Below, one piece after another: positions 26,432-36,868 of a stretch of 64,000 nucleotides of DNA. The DNA is taken from contig NZ_FSRB01000002.1 in the NCBI RefSeq assembly GCF_900129635.1, positions 2,508,727-2,572,726 of the forward strand. Direction: 5' to 3'. A program made the position numbers and the translations under genes. Within the stretch, counting starts at the first letter, position 1. The number at the start of each line of letters is the position of its first letter. Origin of the DNA: Singulisphaera sp. GP187 (lineage in GTDB: Bacteria; Planctomycetota; Planctomycetia; Isosphaerales; Isosphaeraceae). Under the pieces are notes generated by a model that did no database searches, was not told where the DNA came from, and saw nothing but the letters and a program-made list of their open reading frames with translations.

Positions 26432-27714
26432 CCTCCCCGACGCAGTTGAGCGTGGTCTCGCAGCGGACCAGTGTGCCCGCAATCAGCACCCTGATGCACT
26501 TGGCCTTGGCGACCCCCGGCCTGATCTCCCTGGCCGCCGGCTTTGTCGATCAGCAAAGCCTGCCCGTGGAGTTGGCCGCCGAGGAAATCACTGCGATTCT
26601 GGCGGATGCGCGGGAAGGGCGACGGGCGTTACAGTACGGTACGACGATTGGCGACCATCGGCTGCGCGAGCGGCTCATCGACCTGCTCGAACAGGATGAA
26701 CGGGTCGCGAGCGGCACGTACCAAGCGTGCGTGGCCCGGACGATCGTGACGACCGGTTCCCAGCAATTGCTCTATTTGATCTCCGAGGCGCTGCTGGATC
26801 CGGGTGACATCGTCCTGGTCGAGTCCCCGACCTACTTCGTCTATCTCGGGGTCCTGGAAACCCGGGGCGTTCGCGTCGTCGGGGTCGACATCGACGAAGG
26901 CGGACTTCGGCTCGATGCACTCGAGGCGACGTTGGCGGACCTCGAATCGCAAGGTCTGCTCAACCGCGTCAAGCTGATCTACACCATTTCCGAGCACTCG
27001 AACCCCTCGGGAATCAGTCTGGCCGCGGACCGACGTCAGCCGCTCGTCGCGCTCGCCCAGAAATGGTCCAAACATCAAACGGTTTTCATTCTTGAAGACT
27101 CCGCATATCGTGGCTTGACCTTCGACGGCGTCGAACCGCCCAGCGTCTGGAGTTACGATCCGGCCGGCGAGACGGTGATCCTGGCGCGGACGTTTAGCAA
27201 GACGTTCAGCCCGGGCTTCAAGACGGGTTACGGAATCCTGCCGGCGGTGCTTCTCGAACCGGTCCACCGGTTGAAGGGTAACCACGATTTCGGCTCGGGC
27301 AACTTCGCGCAGGTCGTGCTCGAGCGGGCGATCGGGAGCGGCGGATATCAACGCCACGTTGCGAAGTTGGTCGCGCTCTATCGCCGGAAACGAGACGTGA
27401 TGCTTGCGTCGTTGCAAGAGTCATTCGGCGACGGGGAAGGCGCGGTGCAATGGACCCATCCTCGGGGTGGGCTTTACGTCTGGCTGTCGGTCCCTAAGGA
27501 TGTCGACACGGGTCCGGCGGGCCTATTCTTCTCGAGGTGTCTGGAACGCGGGGTTCTCTACGTGCCCGGGACGTACGCCTATGCGGACGAGACCGGCTCG
27601 GCGCCGAGGAATCACGCTCGACTCTGTTTCGGAGTGCCGAGCGAGCCCGAGCTCGTTGAGGGAGCCAGACGCCTTGCGCTGGCGCTGACGGATTGTCTTA
27701 ACCCGGTCGCCTGA
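26428..27714 (+). CDS. PLP-dependent aminotransferase, class I/II
   Basis: This 428-residue fold-type I aminotransferase resembles the 2-aminoadipate/MocR-domain group. SEHSNPSGISLAADRR carries the PLP-contacting Asn, ILEDSAYRGLTF the Asp-X-X-Tyr block, and TFSKTFSPGFKTGYG the Schiff-base Lys258; the usual Arg in PGxRxGY is Lys here. It has no winged-helix domain, so it is an enzyme and not a MocR regulator. Its start overlaps the phosphatase stop (ATGA), tying it to the lipid operon. Whether it makes an amino acid or an amino group for a lipid cannot be told from sequence. Confidence 0.88.
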   Translation: MTSPTQLSVVSQRTSVPAISTLMHLALATPGLISLAAGFVDQQSLPVELAAEEITAILADAREGRRALQYGTTIGDHRLRERLIDLLEQDERVASGTYQACVARTIVTTGSQQLLYLISEALLDPGDIVLVESPTYFVYLGVLETRGVRVVGVDIDEGGLRLDALEATLADLESQGLLNRVKLIYTISEHSNPSGISLAADRRQPLVALAQKWSKHQTVFILEDSAYRGLTFDGVEPPSVWSYDPAGETVILARTFSKTFSPGFKTGYGILPAVLLEPVHRLKGNHDFGSGNFAQVVLERAIGSGGYQRHVAKLVALYRRKRDVMLASLQESFGDGEGAVQWTHPRGGLYVWLSVPKDVDTGPAGLFFSRCLERGVLYVPGTYAYADETGSAPRNHARLCFGVPSEPELVEGARRLALALTDCLNPVA

Positions 27715-27791
27715 GCGGACGAGCGGCCGAACGATTCGGCCGCGAGGCGATGTGTGGGGTTCGACTGCGGCAAGGATGCTGGGGGAACGCC

Positions 27792-29003
27792 GTGTTTGGA
27801 ATCCTACAGCGCTATGTAATGGGGGAGGTGCTCCGCGCCTTCGCCCTCGCTCTGCTGACCGTCACCTCCATCATCGTCCTCTTCATGGTGATGATCGAGG
27901 CCTCCAATATGGGCCTCTCGCCCACCGAGATCGTTCACCTGGTCCCGTACATGGTGCCGGGTAGCCTGCTCTATACGATCCCGGTTTCGCTCCTGTTTTC
28001 GGTGACCGTCGTCTACGGCCGGCTTGCCTCCGACAACGAAATCGTCGCCATCAAGACCGCCGGGCTGAGCACGCTCTTCGTGCTTCGCCCCGCGATTTAT
28101 CTTGGGTTCGGCCTGAGTATTATTCTCCTCTACCTGTCCTACGGGCCGATCCCGATGGCCAACCATAAGGCGAAGCAGATCATCCTTGCCGATATGGAAG
28201 AGGCGTTCTACAAGGTATTGAAAAAGGAGCGGCAGTTCGACAAGGCGGAATGGCCATTCATGATCATCGTACGCGATGTCGAGGGGAAAACGATGCTCGA
28301 TGCGACCTTCAAGCATCGCACGGGCGTGGTGGGTCAAGGAACCCCCAGAAGTTTCGATACGATCGTCCAGGCCAAAAAGGCTCGGATTCACTTCGACATG
28401 ACGAAGCATCAAGCCCAGGTCTATCTCGACGAAGCCGAAATCAACAATCCGAGTAAAGACGTCTCGCTGATTAATAACCAGATCCTGCCGTTCGACCTTC
28501 CCGCCGAGCGCCGCGCACTCAATCAGAAACGAATCCAGGAACAGACCACGCCCGAGATGATCAAGGACCAGGTGAATTTCCTGGAACTGATGCAGAAGGA
28601 ACGGAAGCGTTGGGCGATGTCCGCCTCGCTCGGCATCGGCATGGGGTTGCTGGATCGCGTCCAGTGGAAGAGTGTCGAGGTCTCGTTCCGGGATTATGGA
28701 AACTGGGAGATGCAGTGGCGAGCCTTGGAGACGGAGAAGCACCAACGGATCGCGATGTCTTGCGGCAGTCTCTTCTTCGTCCTGCTGGGCGCTCCGGTGG
28801 GGATTATCTTCGCAAGGCGCGACTTTCTGAGTGCGTTCATCTCCTGCTTTGTACCGATCATCATTCTCTACTACCCCTTGATTCTGCTCGGGACCAACAT
28901 GGGCAAGGATGACATTCTCCCACCGGTTGTTGCGCTCTGGCTCGGCAATACCGTCCTGGGCGTTCTGTCCGGCTTCGTGCTGCCCTCGGTCATGAAACAT
29001 TGA
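27792..29003 (+). CDS. LptF/LptG-family permease, first copy
   Basis: This 403-residue inner-membrane protein of the YjgP/YjgQ family has three N-terminal membrane helices, a periplasmic domain (about residues 120-310) and three C-terminal helices. The opening FGILQRYVMGEVLRAFALAL and the segment VVYGRLASDNEIVAIKTAG are typical. LptF and LptG form the membrane part of the lipopolysaccharide extractor. I place the start at GTG 27792, with GGGGGAA upstream, because family homology begins there. The ATPase LptB is not in the window. It is 77 bases after the aminotransferase gene. Confidence 0.85.
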   Translation: MFGILQRYVMGEVLRAFALALLTVTSIIVLFMVMIEASNMGLSPTEIVHLVPYMVPGSLLYTIPVSLLFSVTVVYGRLASDNEIVAIKTAGLSTLFVLRPAIYLGFGLSIILLYLSYGPIPMANHKAKQIILADMEEAFYKVLKKERQFDKAEWPFMIIVRDVEGKTMLDATFKHRTGVVGQGTPRSFDTIVQAKKARIHFDMTKHQAQVYLDEAEINNPSKDVSLINNQILPFDLPAERRALNQKRIQEQTTPEMIKDQVNFLELMQKERKRWAMSASLGIGMGLLDRVQWKSVEVSFRDYGNWEMQWRALETEKHQRIAMSCGSLFFVLLGAPVGIIFARRDFLSAFISCFVPIIILYYPLILLGTNMGKDDILPPVVALWLGNTVLGVLSGFVLPSVMKH

Positions 29004-29053
29004 TAACCCGCCAGGACTGAGCGGGTGAACTTCGCCCAGAAGGAATGCCGACG

Positions 29054-30220
29054 ATGCGGATCCTCGATCGCGAGCGTTACTGGGCTTTTCTCAAAGCCTA
29101 TGTGATTTGTTTCGTTGCGCTGGTCGGACTTTACATCGTCATCGACGCATTTTCCAACCTCGACGAGTTCGCCAAACGCGCCGATGGGGTGACCGAGTTC
29201 TTCAAGGTTATGGGCTGGTACTATCTCATTCACATGAGCCAGTTCTACGACCGACTCTGCGGCGTCATCGGCATGATGGCCGCAATTTTCACGGTCACCT
29301 GGATGCAGAAGAACAATGAGTTACTCGCGATGCTCGCCGCCGGCATCAGCACTCAGCGCGTCATTCGTCCCGTCTGGGTCTCGACCATTGCGGTGAGCTT
29401 GCTCGCTGTCTTCAATCAAGAAGTCATCATGCCTCGGTATGCGGCCGAGATCCAGCGGTCGCACGACGATGACGGCACGCTCAAGGTTCTGGTCCCCAGT
29501 CGTTATGACGGTAACAAAGTGGTGATTCACGGTCGCGAGGCCGATCGCAGGTCGAAGACCCTTCTGCCCTGCAACATCACGGTTCCGGCCAACATCCTCG
29601 GTGCGATCATTGAGATCGAGGCGAAGCAAGCGCGCTATGTTCCCCTGGAGCACCCCACGGCCCCACTGACCGGCGGTTGGTTGCTTCGTGGCTCGCGACT
29701 GATCACGCCGGTCGACGAGAAGGTCTTCGCCGACAAAGAGGCGCTGCTGGTTAAAGTTGAGGATCTCAAGGGGTTCCCGCCCCTCTACGGCGACAAAACC
29801 AGCTTGTCGGGCGACTCGTATTTCTTGCGGAGCACCCTCGACTTCGACTCGGTCGCGCGGAGCCGTGATTGGTACCACTATGCGACGACGCCCGATCTGA
29901 TCCAGAGCCTCTCCGACCACTCGAACGACAAGGCCGAGAAAGTCACGATCGCGGTCTTTCTCCACTCCCGCCTCCTTCGGCCACTCCAAAGTCTCAACCT
30001 GATGATGCTCAGCCTGCCGCTGGTCCTTGGCGGGTTCGGCCGCAACATGTTCGTGAACCTCGGGCTTTCGCTCGGGACATCGGCCATGTTCTATGGCGTC
30101 TGCTTCCTGTCGACTTATCTCGGCGATCACTCGGTCATCGATCCTGAGCTCGCCGCCTGGGCCCCGTTGATCGGCTTTGGGAGCATCGCCGTGGCCCGCT
30201 GGGGCTCGATCCGCACCTGA
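29054..30220 (+). CDS. LptF/LptG-family permease, second copy
   Basis: This 388-residue partner of the preceding permease has the same six-helix layout. It opens RILDRERYWAFLKAYVICF and contains KNNELLAMLAAGIS, the cytoplasmic segment that contacts the ATPase in this family. The ATG at 29054 has AGAAGGA ten bases upstream; the ATG at 29045 would directly abut that site. The two permeases, 50 bases apart, probably form a heterodimer. A GC-rich hairpin (CGGCGG/CCGCCG) follows the stop immediately, without a T-run. Confidence 0.85.
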   Translation: MRILDRERYWAFLKAYVICFVALVGLYIVIDAFSNLDEFAKRADGVTEFFKVMGWYYLIHMSQFYDRLCGVIGMMAAIFTVTWMQKNNELLAMLAAGISTQRVIRPVWVSTIAVSLLAVFNQEVIMPRYAAEIQRSHDDDGTLKVLVPSRYDGNKVVIHGREADRRSKTLLPCNITVPANILGAIIEIEAKQARYVPLEHPTAPLTGGWLLRGSRLITPVDEKVFADKEALLVKVEDLKGFPPLYGDKTSLSGDSYFLRSTLDFDSVARSRDWYHYATTPDLIQSLSDHSNDKAEKVTIAVFLHSRLLRPLQSLNLMMLSLPLVLGGFGRNMFVNLGLSLGTSAMFYGVCFLSTYLGDHSVIDPELAAWAPLIGFGSIAVARWGSIRT

Positions 30221-30423
30221 CCGGCGGGGCCCGCCGCGGACTCGATGCCAAAGAATATTTAACAACGCACAGAGCAGAGCGTTGCCAACCTCTGAGTGCA
30301 CGGGTTAGGATCAGGCCAATTCAACCGTCGCTTCGTGGCGCGAGCGATCCGCTCCCCCGGACGGACCCGGTGGGCGTGGTCACTGAGCGTCACCTTTTTT
30401 TCTTTCCAAAAAGGGGCCTCTCC

Positions 30424-31419
30424 ATGTCCGTGCAACCCAAGTTGGATTGTCCCGACTGCGAGGACGGCGTCTCTCGCCGCGATTTCGTTCGGAAAATGAC
30501 CGGGCTCGCCGTGGCGGGAAGTCTGCTTCCGCTCGCCACGGGGAGTCGGCGGGCCTTCGCCGCCCCCACCGCGAAGAGCACCGCCGAGACCGCGGTCAAG
30601 CGGTTCTACGACTCACTCTCCGACACTCAGCGCAACGAGATCTGCTTCCCCTTCGATCACAAGCTCCGCCATAACATCAGTGCCAACTGGCCGATCACCA
30701 AGGCCAAGATTGATGACTACTCGAAGGACCAGCAGGTCATCCTGGACGAGATCTTCCGGGGCGTCACTAGCCCCGATGGCTACGACCGATTCCAGAAGCA
30801 GATGGATGACGATTCGGGCGGCTTCTCCGAGTATCACGTCGCGGTCTTCGGCACCCCTGGATCCGGTCAGTTCGAGTGGGAGATGACGGGTCGGCACCTC
30901 ACGATTCGGGCGGACGGGGATAGCGTGGCCAATGCCGCCTTCGGTGGCCCCATCGTCTACGGCCATGGCGCGGGGGACGGCAAAAAAGGGCTGCCCGGCA
31001 ACGTCTTCTACTATCAGACGTTGAAGGCGAACGAGGTGTTCAACGCCCTCGACGGCAAACAGCGAAAAGCGGCTTTGCTGGGCAAGGCTCCCAAGGAAAC
31101 TGACGTGCTCGTGCAAGGCGGCTCCGGATCCTTCCCCGGGCTCTCGGTCGGCGACCTTTCGAGCGACCAGAAGGAGCTCGTGGAGTCGGTCCTCAAGGTG
31201 ATCCTGGCTCCCTACCGCGAAGAAGACGTCAACGAAGCACTCACGCTCCAGAAGGAAGGCGGCGGACTCGACGCCCTCCACATGGCCTTCTACCAGGCCG
31301 AGGATCTGGGCAACGACCAGGTCTGGGATATCTGGCGAATCGAGAGCCCGACGGTCGTCTGTCACTTCCGAGGCGCCCCTCACGTGCATGCTTACATCAA
31401 CATCGCCAAGAAGGCCTGA
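30424..31419 (+). CDS. DUF3500 protein with Tat signal
   Basis: This 331-residue protein starts with a twin-arginine signal, SRRDFVRKMTGLAVAGSLLP, which implies export in folded form. The body matches DUF3500, with typical blocks GQFEWEMTGRHLTIRADGD, GGPIVYGHG and the C-terminal HFRGAPHVHAYINIA. The biochemical function of this family is unknown; His-rich ends hint at metal binding. AAGGGG precedes the ATG at 30424 by about ten bases. It is 203 bases after the LptG-type gene and has its own terminator at 31450. Confidence 0.88.
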   Translation: MSVQPKLDCPDCEDGVSRRDFVRKMTGLAVAGSLLPLATGSRRAFAAPTAKSTAETAVKRFYDSLSDTQRNEICFPFDHKLRHNISANWPITKAKIDDYSKDQQVILDEIFRGVTSPDGYDRFQKQMDDDSGGFSEYHVAVFGTPGSGQFEWEMTGRHLTIRADGDSVANAAFGGPIVYGHGAGDGKKGLPGNVFYYQTLKANEVFNALDGKQRKAALLGKAPKETDVLVQGGSGSFPGLSVGDLSSDQKELVESVLKVILAPYREEDVNEALTLQKEGGGLDALHMAFYQAEDLGNDQVWDIWRIESPTVVCHFRGAPHVHAYINIAKKA

Positions 31420-31449
31420 GCCTTTCCGCGATCCGCCGGTTGCACTGAG

Positions 31450-31482
31450 CCCCTTCTCCCTCCACTCTCGAGGGGGAAGGGG
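31450..31482 (+). terminator. Terminator after the DUF3500 gene
   Basis: CCCCTTCTCCCTC and GAGGGGGAAGGGG form a 13-bp stem with one G-T pair and a 7-base loop, followed by TTCGTGTTTTA. Confidence 0.65.
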
Positions 31483-31542
31483 TTCGTGTTTTACCAGCCC
31501 GTTGCGACCGATCTCGGTCGATCGTAAATGGCGTCAGGATTG

Positions 31543-31570
31543 TTGTTTTTGCCAGGGGTCCTACTATAAT
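31543..31570 (+). promoter_or_regulatory. rpsA promoter with consensus -10
   Basis: TTGTTT at 31543-31548 and a perfect TATAAT at 31565-31570 are spaced by 16 bases. The start would be near 31577, giving a leader of about 205 bases, long enough for autoregulation by S1. Confidence 0.7.
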
Positions 31571-31780
31571 GACTCTTTGCGTCACCTCACTCCTTGCGTT
31601 GAGGGGTGGGTCTATTTCCCGTTACCTCCACACCTAACAACGGGACAGGCTATCGGCTTGATCGTCAGACGATCCGGGCCGGTCGAGGTCGACAGACCTC
31701 GACGGGATCGTTATCAACCCGACGGCTTGTTTCAAACCCCGTTGCATCCTGCAATGGGGATGGGATCGAAACGAACGAAC

Positions 31781-33697
<1,917 letters not shown>

Positions 33698-33706
33698 TTT
33701 CCAAGA

Positions 33707-33746
33707 CCCGCGCCCCTCGAGCGAACTCGACGGGCGCGGGTTTTTT
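33707..33746 (+). terminator. Intrinsic terminator of rpsA
   Basis: CCCGCGCCC and GGGCGCGGG form a perfect 9-bp stem, extended inside by TCGA/TCGA, and are followed by TTTTTT. Confidence 0.92.
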
Positions 33747-33899
33747 CGTTGAGATTGAATCCGCACGTCCCAGAACGATCGCCCTTACCAGCCCTTCTCC
33801 CCCTTGGTTCGTGCATTCGGCACTCGCCAACTCCGCACCATTCCACACACCGATTTCCTTGTTCCCAGGATCCATCGTGCTTCGCCTTGAAGCTCGACC

Positions 33900-34060
33900 C
33901 GTCCCACGCCCCCTCGTCGGCCCACCCCACCTTATCTCTTGCCCAGGCCCATCTCTCTCACTATTCGCCAGAACACTCACGATACGCAATTCCCCAAAAT
34001 GCCCTAAACTTCCAAAACCTATCAAGTTCTCCGAAAGTCAATCCGATAACCTCAGTAAGA
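33900..34060 (+). promoter_or_regulatory. C-rich, G-poor stretch resembling a Rho-utilisation site
   Basis: In 33951-34050 I count roughly 11 G against about 37 C, unlike the balanced GC of surrounding coding DNA. Unstructured C-rich RNA is what Rho binds, so this may be a back-up terminator behind rpsA. There are no codon-like or repeat signals. Confidence 0.35.
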
Positions 34061-34379
34061 CCGTGAGTCAGGGCGGGAATGGCGCACTAGGGAGACTGCC
34101 GAGTTTGGCAGACTCAGTGAACCTGGGCTGACCATTTCCGGATCAAACGCTCATGGGCAAGCGAAGGGTAAGGCGGCCGTTAAGGTTCGGCGGGAGGCCG
34201 ATGGCCTGTTCGGTGGACGCCTGGACCCGTTTTGGTGTGCGGTCCGAGGAAGTCAGCGTGGTGGCGCAGGCGAAGAGGCGAGCGCAACCACGCGATGCCG
34301 TTACTCCTCGGTTCGGACCTTGGACCGTTCTCCCCGACCAACTGCGGACCCAGTCACGACCGACCCAACGAGGATCTTC

Positions 34380-35216
34380 ATGGCCCGTATTCGCCGTCTC
34401 CGCCGCGACACGGTTCAGAGCCCCCTGGAGACGTATCTCCGGGAGATTAACGAAATGGCGCTCTTGAACGCAGATGAAGAGAAGATGCTCGCGCATCGGA
34501 TTGCAGAGGGCGATAATAGCGCCAGAGACCGGATGGTCCGTGCCAATTTACGGCTGGTCGTGAATATCGCCCGGGGCTATGTGGGCAAAGGACTCGCGCT
34601 TCAGGACCTGATTGAGGAAGGCAACATCGGCCTCCTCCGCGCCGTGGAGGGTTTCGACCCGGGCGTGGGAACTCGTTTCAGCACCTATGCGAGTTACTGG
34701 ATCAAGCAATCGATCAAGCGTGCCCTGGTCAACACGGCCAAACCGATCCGCATCCCCGCCTACATGGTGGAGTTGCTGTTCAAATGGCGTCGGATGGCGG
34801 CCGACTTGCAGGACTCGCTCAAACGAGCGCCCACGGTTGAGGAAATCGCCAAGGCCCTCGACCTTCCCAAGAAGAAGCTGGCGATCGTCAAGAAGGCGAT
34901 CAAGGTTTACAACCTGGTGCCCCAGACCGATCAGCCCGAGAACGGCTGGAGCCTGGGCGAGATGCTGATGGACGAGCGCACCCGGCCTCCTGACGTGGAG
35001 ATGGTCGAAGCCGACAACCTCAGGCTCGTCATGCATCGGCTCGGAGAGATGGACAAGCGCGAGGCCACCGTGCTCCGGATGCGCTTCGGGCTCAACGACG
35101 CACCGCCCAAGACTCTGAAGGAGATCGGTGAGTCGCTCGGCTTGACGCGTGAGCGGGTCCGGCAGATCGAAAACGAAGCGCTCGGCAAGCTCTCGGCCAC
35201 ATTCGCGGCCGATTGA
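34380..35216 (+). CDS. RNA polymerase sigma-70 family factor, group 2-like
   Basis: This 278-residue protein has sigma regions 1.2 to 4.2 but lacks the long acidic region 1.1 of primary RpoD. Region 1.2 is TVQSPLETYLREINEMALL; region 2 runs RANLRLVVNIARGYVGKGL to FSTYASYWIKQSIKRAL and binds the -10 element; region 4.2 is LKEIGESLGLTRERVRQIE, the -35 helix-turn-helix. This size and content fit an RpoS/group 2-like alternative factor. The ATG at 34380 has GAGG seven bases upstream; one at 34320 has none. It is probably a stress or growth-phase regulator. Confidence 0.9.
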   Translation: MARIRRLRRDTVQSPLETYLREINEMALLNADEEKMLAHRIAEGDNSARDRMVRANLRLVVNIARGYVGKGLALQDLIEEGNIGLLRAVEGFDPGVGTRFSTYASYWIKQSIKRALVNTAKPIRIPAYMVELLFKWRRMAADLQDSLKRAPTVEEIAKALDLPKKKLAIVKKAIKVYNLVPQTDQPENGWSLGEMLMDERTRPPDVEMVEADNLRLVMHRLGEMDKREATVLRMRFGLNDAPPKTLKEIGESLGLTRERVRQIENEALGKLSATFAAD

Positions 35217-35244
35217 ACATCAAACCGCGGCGGATCGATCGCGA

Positions 35245-35994
35245 TCAATGCACGGAGTGTTCGTCCGCCGCGGGACGATAGTCAGGGATGAACGTGGCAT
35301 GTCGACGTCGATGACGATAGACGATCAGCCCGAAGCCACCGGCCAAGAACACCACAAATGTGGTCGGCTCGGGCACGGTGGTCGGCACTGGCGATTGATA
35401 ACCCAGGGTATTGCTGGAATCGATCTTGGTCGTGAAGCTCCGGGAGAAGCTGCCGTCGAATGTGCCCTCGCCCCCGGAATGGAATTCCATATAGACCGAG
35501 GGGCCGAACGTCCGAGCGAGTTCTCCCCCCGTCACCTTGAGATCGAGGTTGAACGAGGCCGGCGCCCCGGTCTTGGCGCCGAAGGCGGTGGGAGTCGCTT
35601 GGAGCAAAAGGCCCTGAAACGTCTTACCGTCGACGACTACGGTTCCATAGAGCGAGTACGAATTGCCGGGGTCGCTGACCAATCGACCATTGGGATCGAG
35701 CTTCAGGTTGATCACCTGACTTCTCATCCCGTCCGCGTTCGGTTGGACCACCACTTCATTCGCGGTCGAAGGGCCGGTCGACAGCAGGAACGGTGTGTTG
35801 GTGACTTGCAGCGTCCCCGTCTGGGTCGACGGGTGATACGTATACTGCTGCGTGCCCGTTATCGCGCCGGCGAGGTCGGGGTAGGCTCGCCCCCCGGGCG
35901 ATTGAATCAGCTCGGCGGAGACTTCGGCACCCAGGCCGACCACGAGGACGAGGGGCAGGCCGGCCCTGGCAAAGAGGCTGCGCATCCGTTGCAT
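35245..35994 (-). CDS. PEP-CTERM surface protein
   Basis: This 249-residue secreted protein has a signal peptide ending near VSA (residue 27) and a beta-rich middle with no domain I recognise. The C-terminal sorting signal is VPEPTTFVVFLAGGFGLIVY followed by RHRRRHATF. The tail after the Arg cluster is about 20 residues (IPDYRPAADEHSVH), longer than in most PEP-CTERM proteins. GGGAGG stands a few bases before the ATG at 35994. It converges with the sigma-factor gene, leaving 28 bases between stops. Function unknown; it is probably anchored or secreted through an exosortase coded elsewhere. Confidence 0.85.
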   Translation of the reverse strand: MQRMRSLFARAGLPLVLVVGLGAEVSAELIQSPGGRAYPDLAGAITGTQQYTYHPSTQTGTLQVTNTPFLLSTGPSTANEVVVQPNADGMRSQVINLKLDPNGRLVSDPGNSYSLYGTVVVDGKTFQGLLLQATPTAFGAKTGAPASFNLDLKVTGGELARTFGPSVYMEFHSGGEGTFDGSFSRSFTTKIDSSNTLGYQSPVPTTVPEPTTFVVFLAGGFGLIVYRHRRRHATFIPDYRPAADEHSVH

Positions 35995-36260
35995 GGGACC
36001 TCCCTCACTGACAGACGCCGCGTGTGCATGTCCCGATCAACACGACTCAATCGCGATCGGTGACGGCACCCCTCCAAAAAAGGGGCGCACGATCCACTAC
36101 GGCTAGAGCATCTCACCTCAAGAACCGGGCTTTGTGCGCGGGGAGCGAGTCGAAGGGAGGGCCACGGCGTGAGGCGCGATGCCGTTCGGAATCCTTCCGA
36201 TGTCGAACCCAACTCCTTTTGGCAACGGTCTCGGCTCTTGCTCCGGAAAAAGAGCCACTG

Positions 36261-36581
36261 ATGTTCGCTTTGCCGATCGTATCAACCTTGAACGACCGAC
36301 GGGGAGCTAAATCAACCTACCGCAGCGTGAACAACCCTGTCAATCCGCAAGCCATGATTTTCCGCACCCTCCCCTCCGCGGCCTCCGTCCCCCGATCCAA
36401 AGCGCTACGGCTTCCATTGACTCGACCGGTTCAGAGGCCCAAGACGCGGGTCGATCCGAATCTCCGTTTCGAAATCGCACGCCACAACGCCGGCAAGATG
36501 AGTGCCCCGCGAACTTCGGGATCCCTCGTTCTTCCGCGCGAGGAACTAATGCAAATCCGAGACCGGGCGATTATCCTTTAA
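36261..36581 (+). CDS. Possible small hypothetical protein
   Basis: A 106-residue Arg/Pro/Ser-rich frame opens MFALPIVSTLNDRRGAK and ends LPREELMQIRDRAIIL. A weak AAAGAG lies eight bases upstream. The C-terminal 40 residues have a more protein-like composition than the middle. No domain is recognisable, and it could be chance coding. Confidence 0.3.
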   Translation: MFALPIVSTLNDRRGAKSTYRSVNNPVNPQAMIFRTLPSAASVPRSKALRLPLTRPVQRPKTRVDPNLRFEIARHNAGKMSAPRTSGSLVLPREELMQIRDRAIIL

Positions 36582-36679
36582 GATCGGCTTTCGACACGCT
36601 CGAAGCGTCGATCGAATCGGCGCTGACTGGCGAGGTGCTCGATGAACCCGTATCAGCCATCACCTTGCTTATAAAAAGT

Positions 36680-36689
36680 TGTCATGACA
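36680..36689. promoter_or_regulatory. Palindromic possible operator TGTCATGACA
   Basis: A perfect 10-base palindrome lies about 180 bases upstream of the alpha/beta hydrolase gene in an AT-richer patch that includes TTGCTTATAAAAAG. It is the kind of site a dimeric regulator could bind; no regulator gene is adjacent. Confidence 0.3.
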
Positions 36690-36868
36690 TGATGGCATTT
36701 CAAGGAAAACGATGATTAGCTGACGGGTAAACATGAAACGAGGGAGTCCGCGGTTTTTGTTCGGGCGGAAATCCCGGTCGAATCGACAACATCCGCTTGG
36801 GCCGAGTCCGTGGCTTCTCGCGCGGGATCGGCGATCACCACAGTCGGGAAACCTATAGGTCGGTACTG

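Larger units (their letters stand above)
31420..31780. other. Terminator and rpsA leader region
   Basis: This 361-base gap holds the terminator of the DUF3500 gene, then the rpsA promoter and a leader of about 200 bases. I see no small gene; an open frame running through it into rpsA lacks any early start signal. Confidence 0.6.
33698..34379. other. Gap between rpsA and the sigma-factor gene
   Basis: This 682-base gap starts with the rpsA terminator. Then comes a C-rich, G-poor stretch (about 33770-34060) and then a G-rich, potentially structured part (about 34070-34370) that may be a long leader for the sigma gene. Short frames here have odd composition and no ribosome-binding site. I found no known RNA family. 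Confidence 0.5.
35995..36868. other. Long gap with one possible small gene
   Basis: This 874-base gap contains one candidate small frame at 36261, a palindrome at 36680 and little else that I can identify. Its left end should hold the promoter of the leftward PEP-CTERM gene. Confidence 0.45.

Noticed and set aside
33811-34131. Open frames in the gap after rpsA
   Set aside because: They arise from the C-rich, stop-poor composition and lack ribosome-binding sites.
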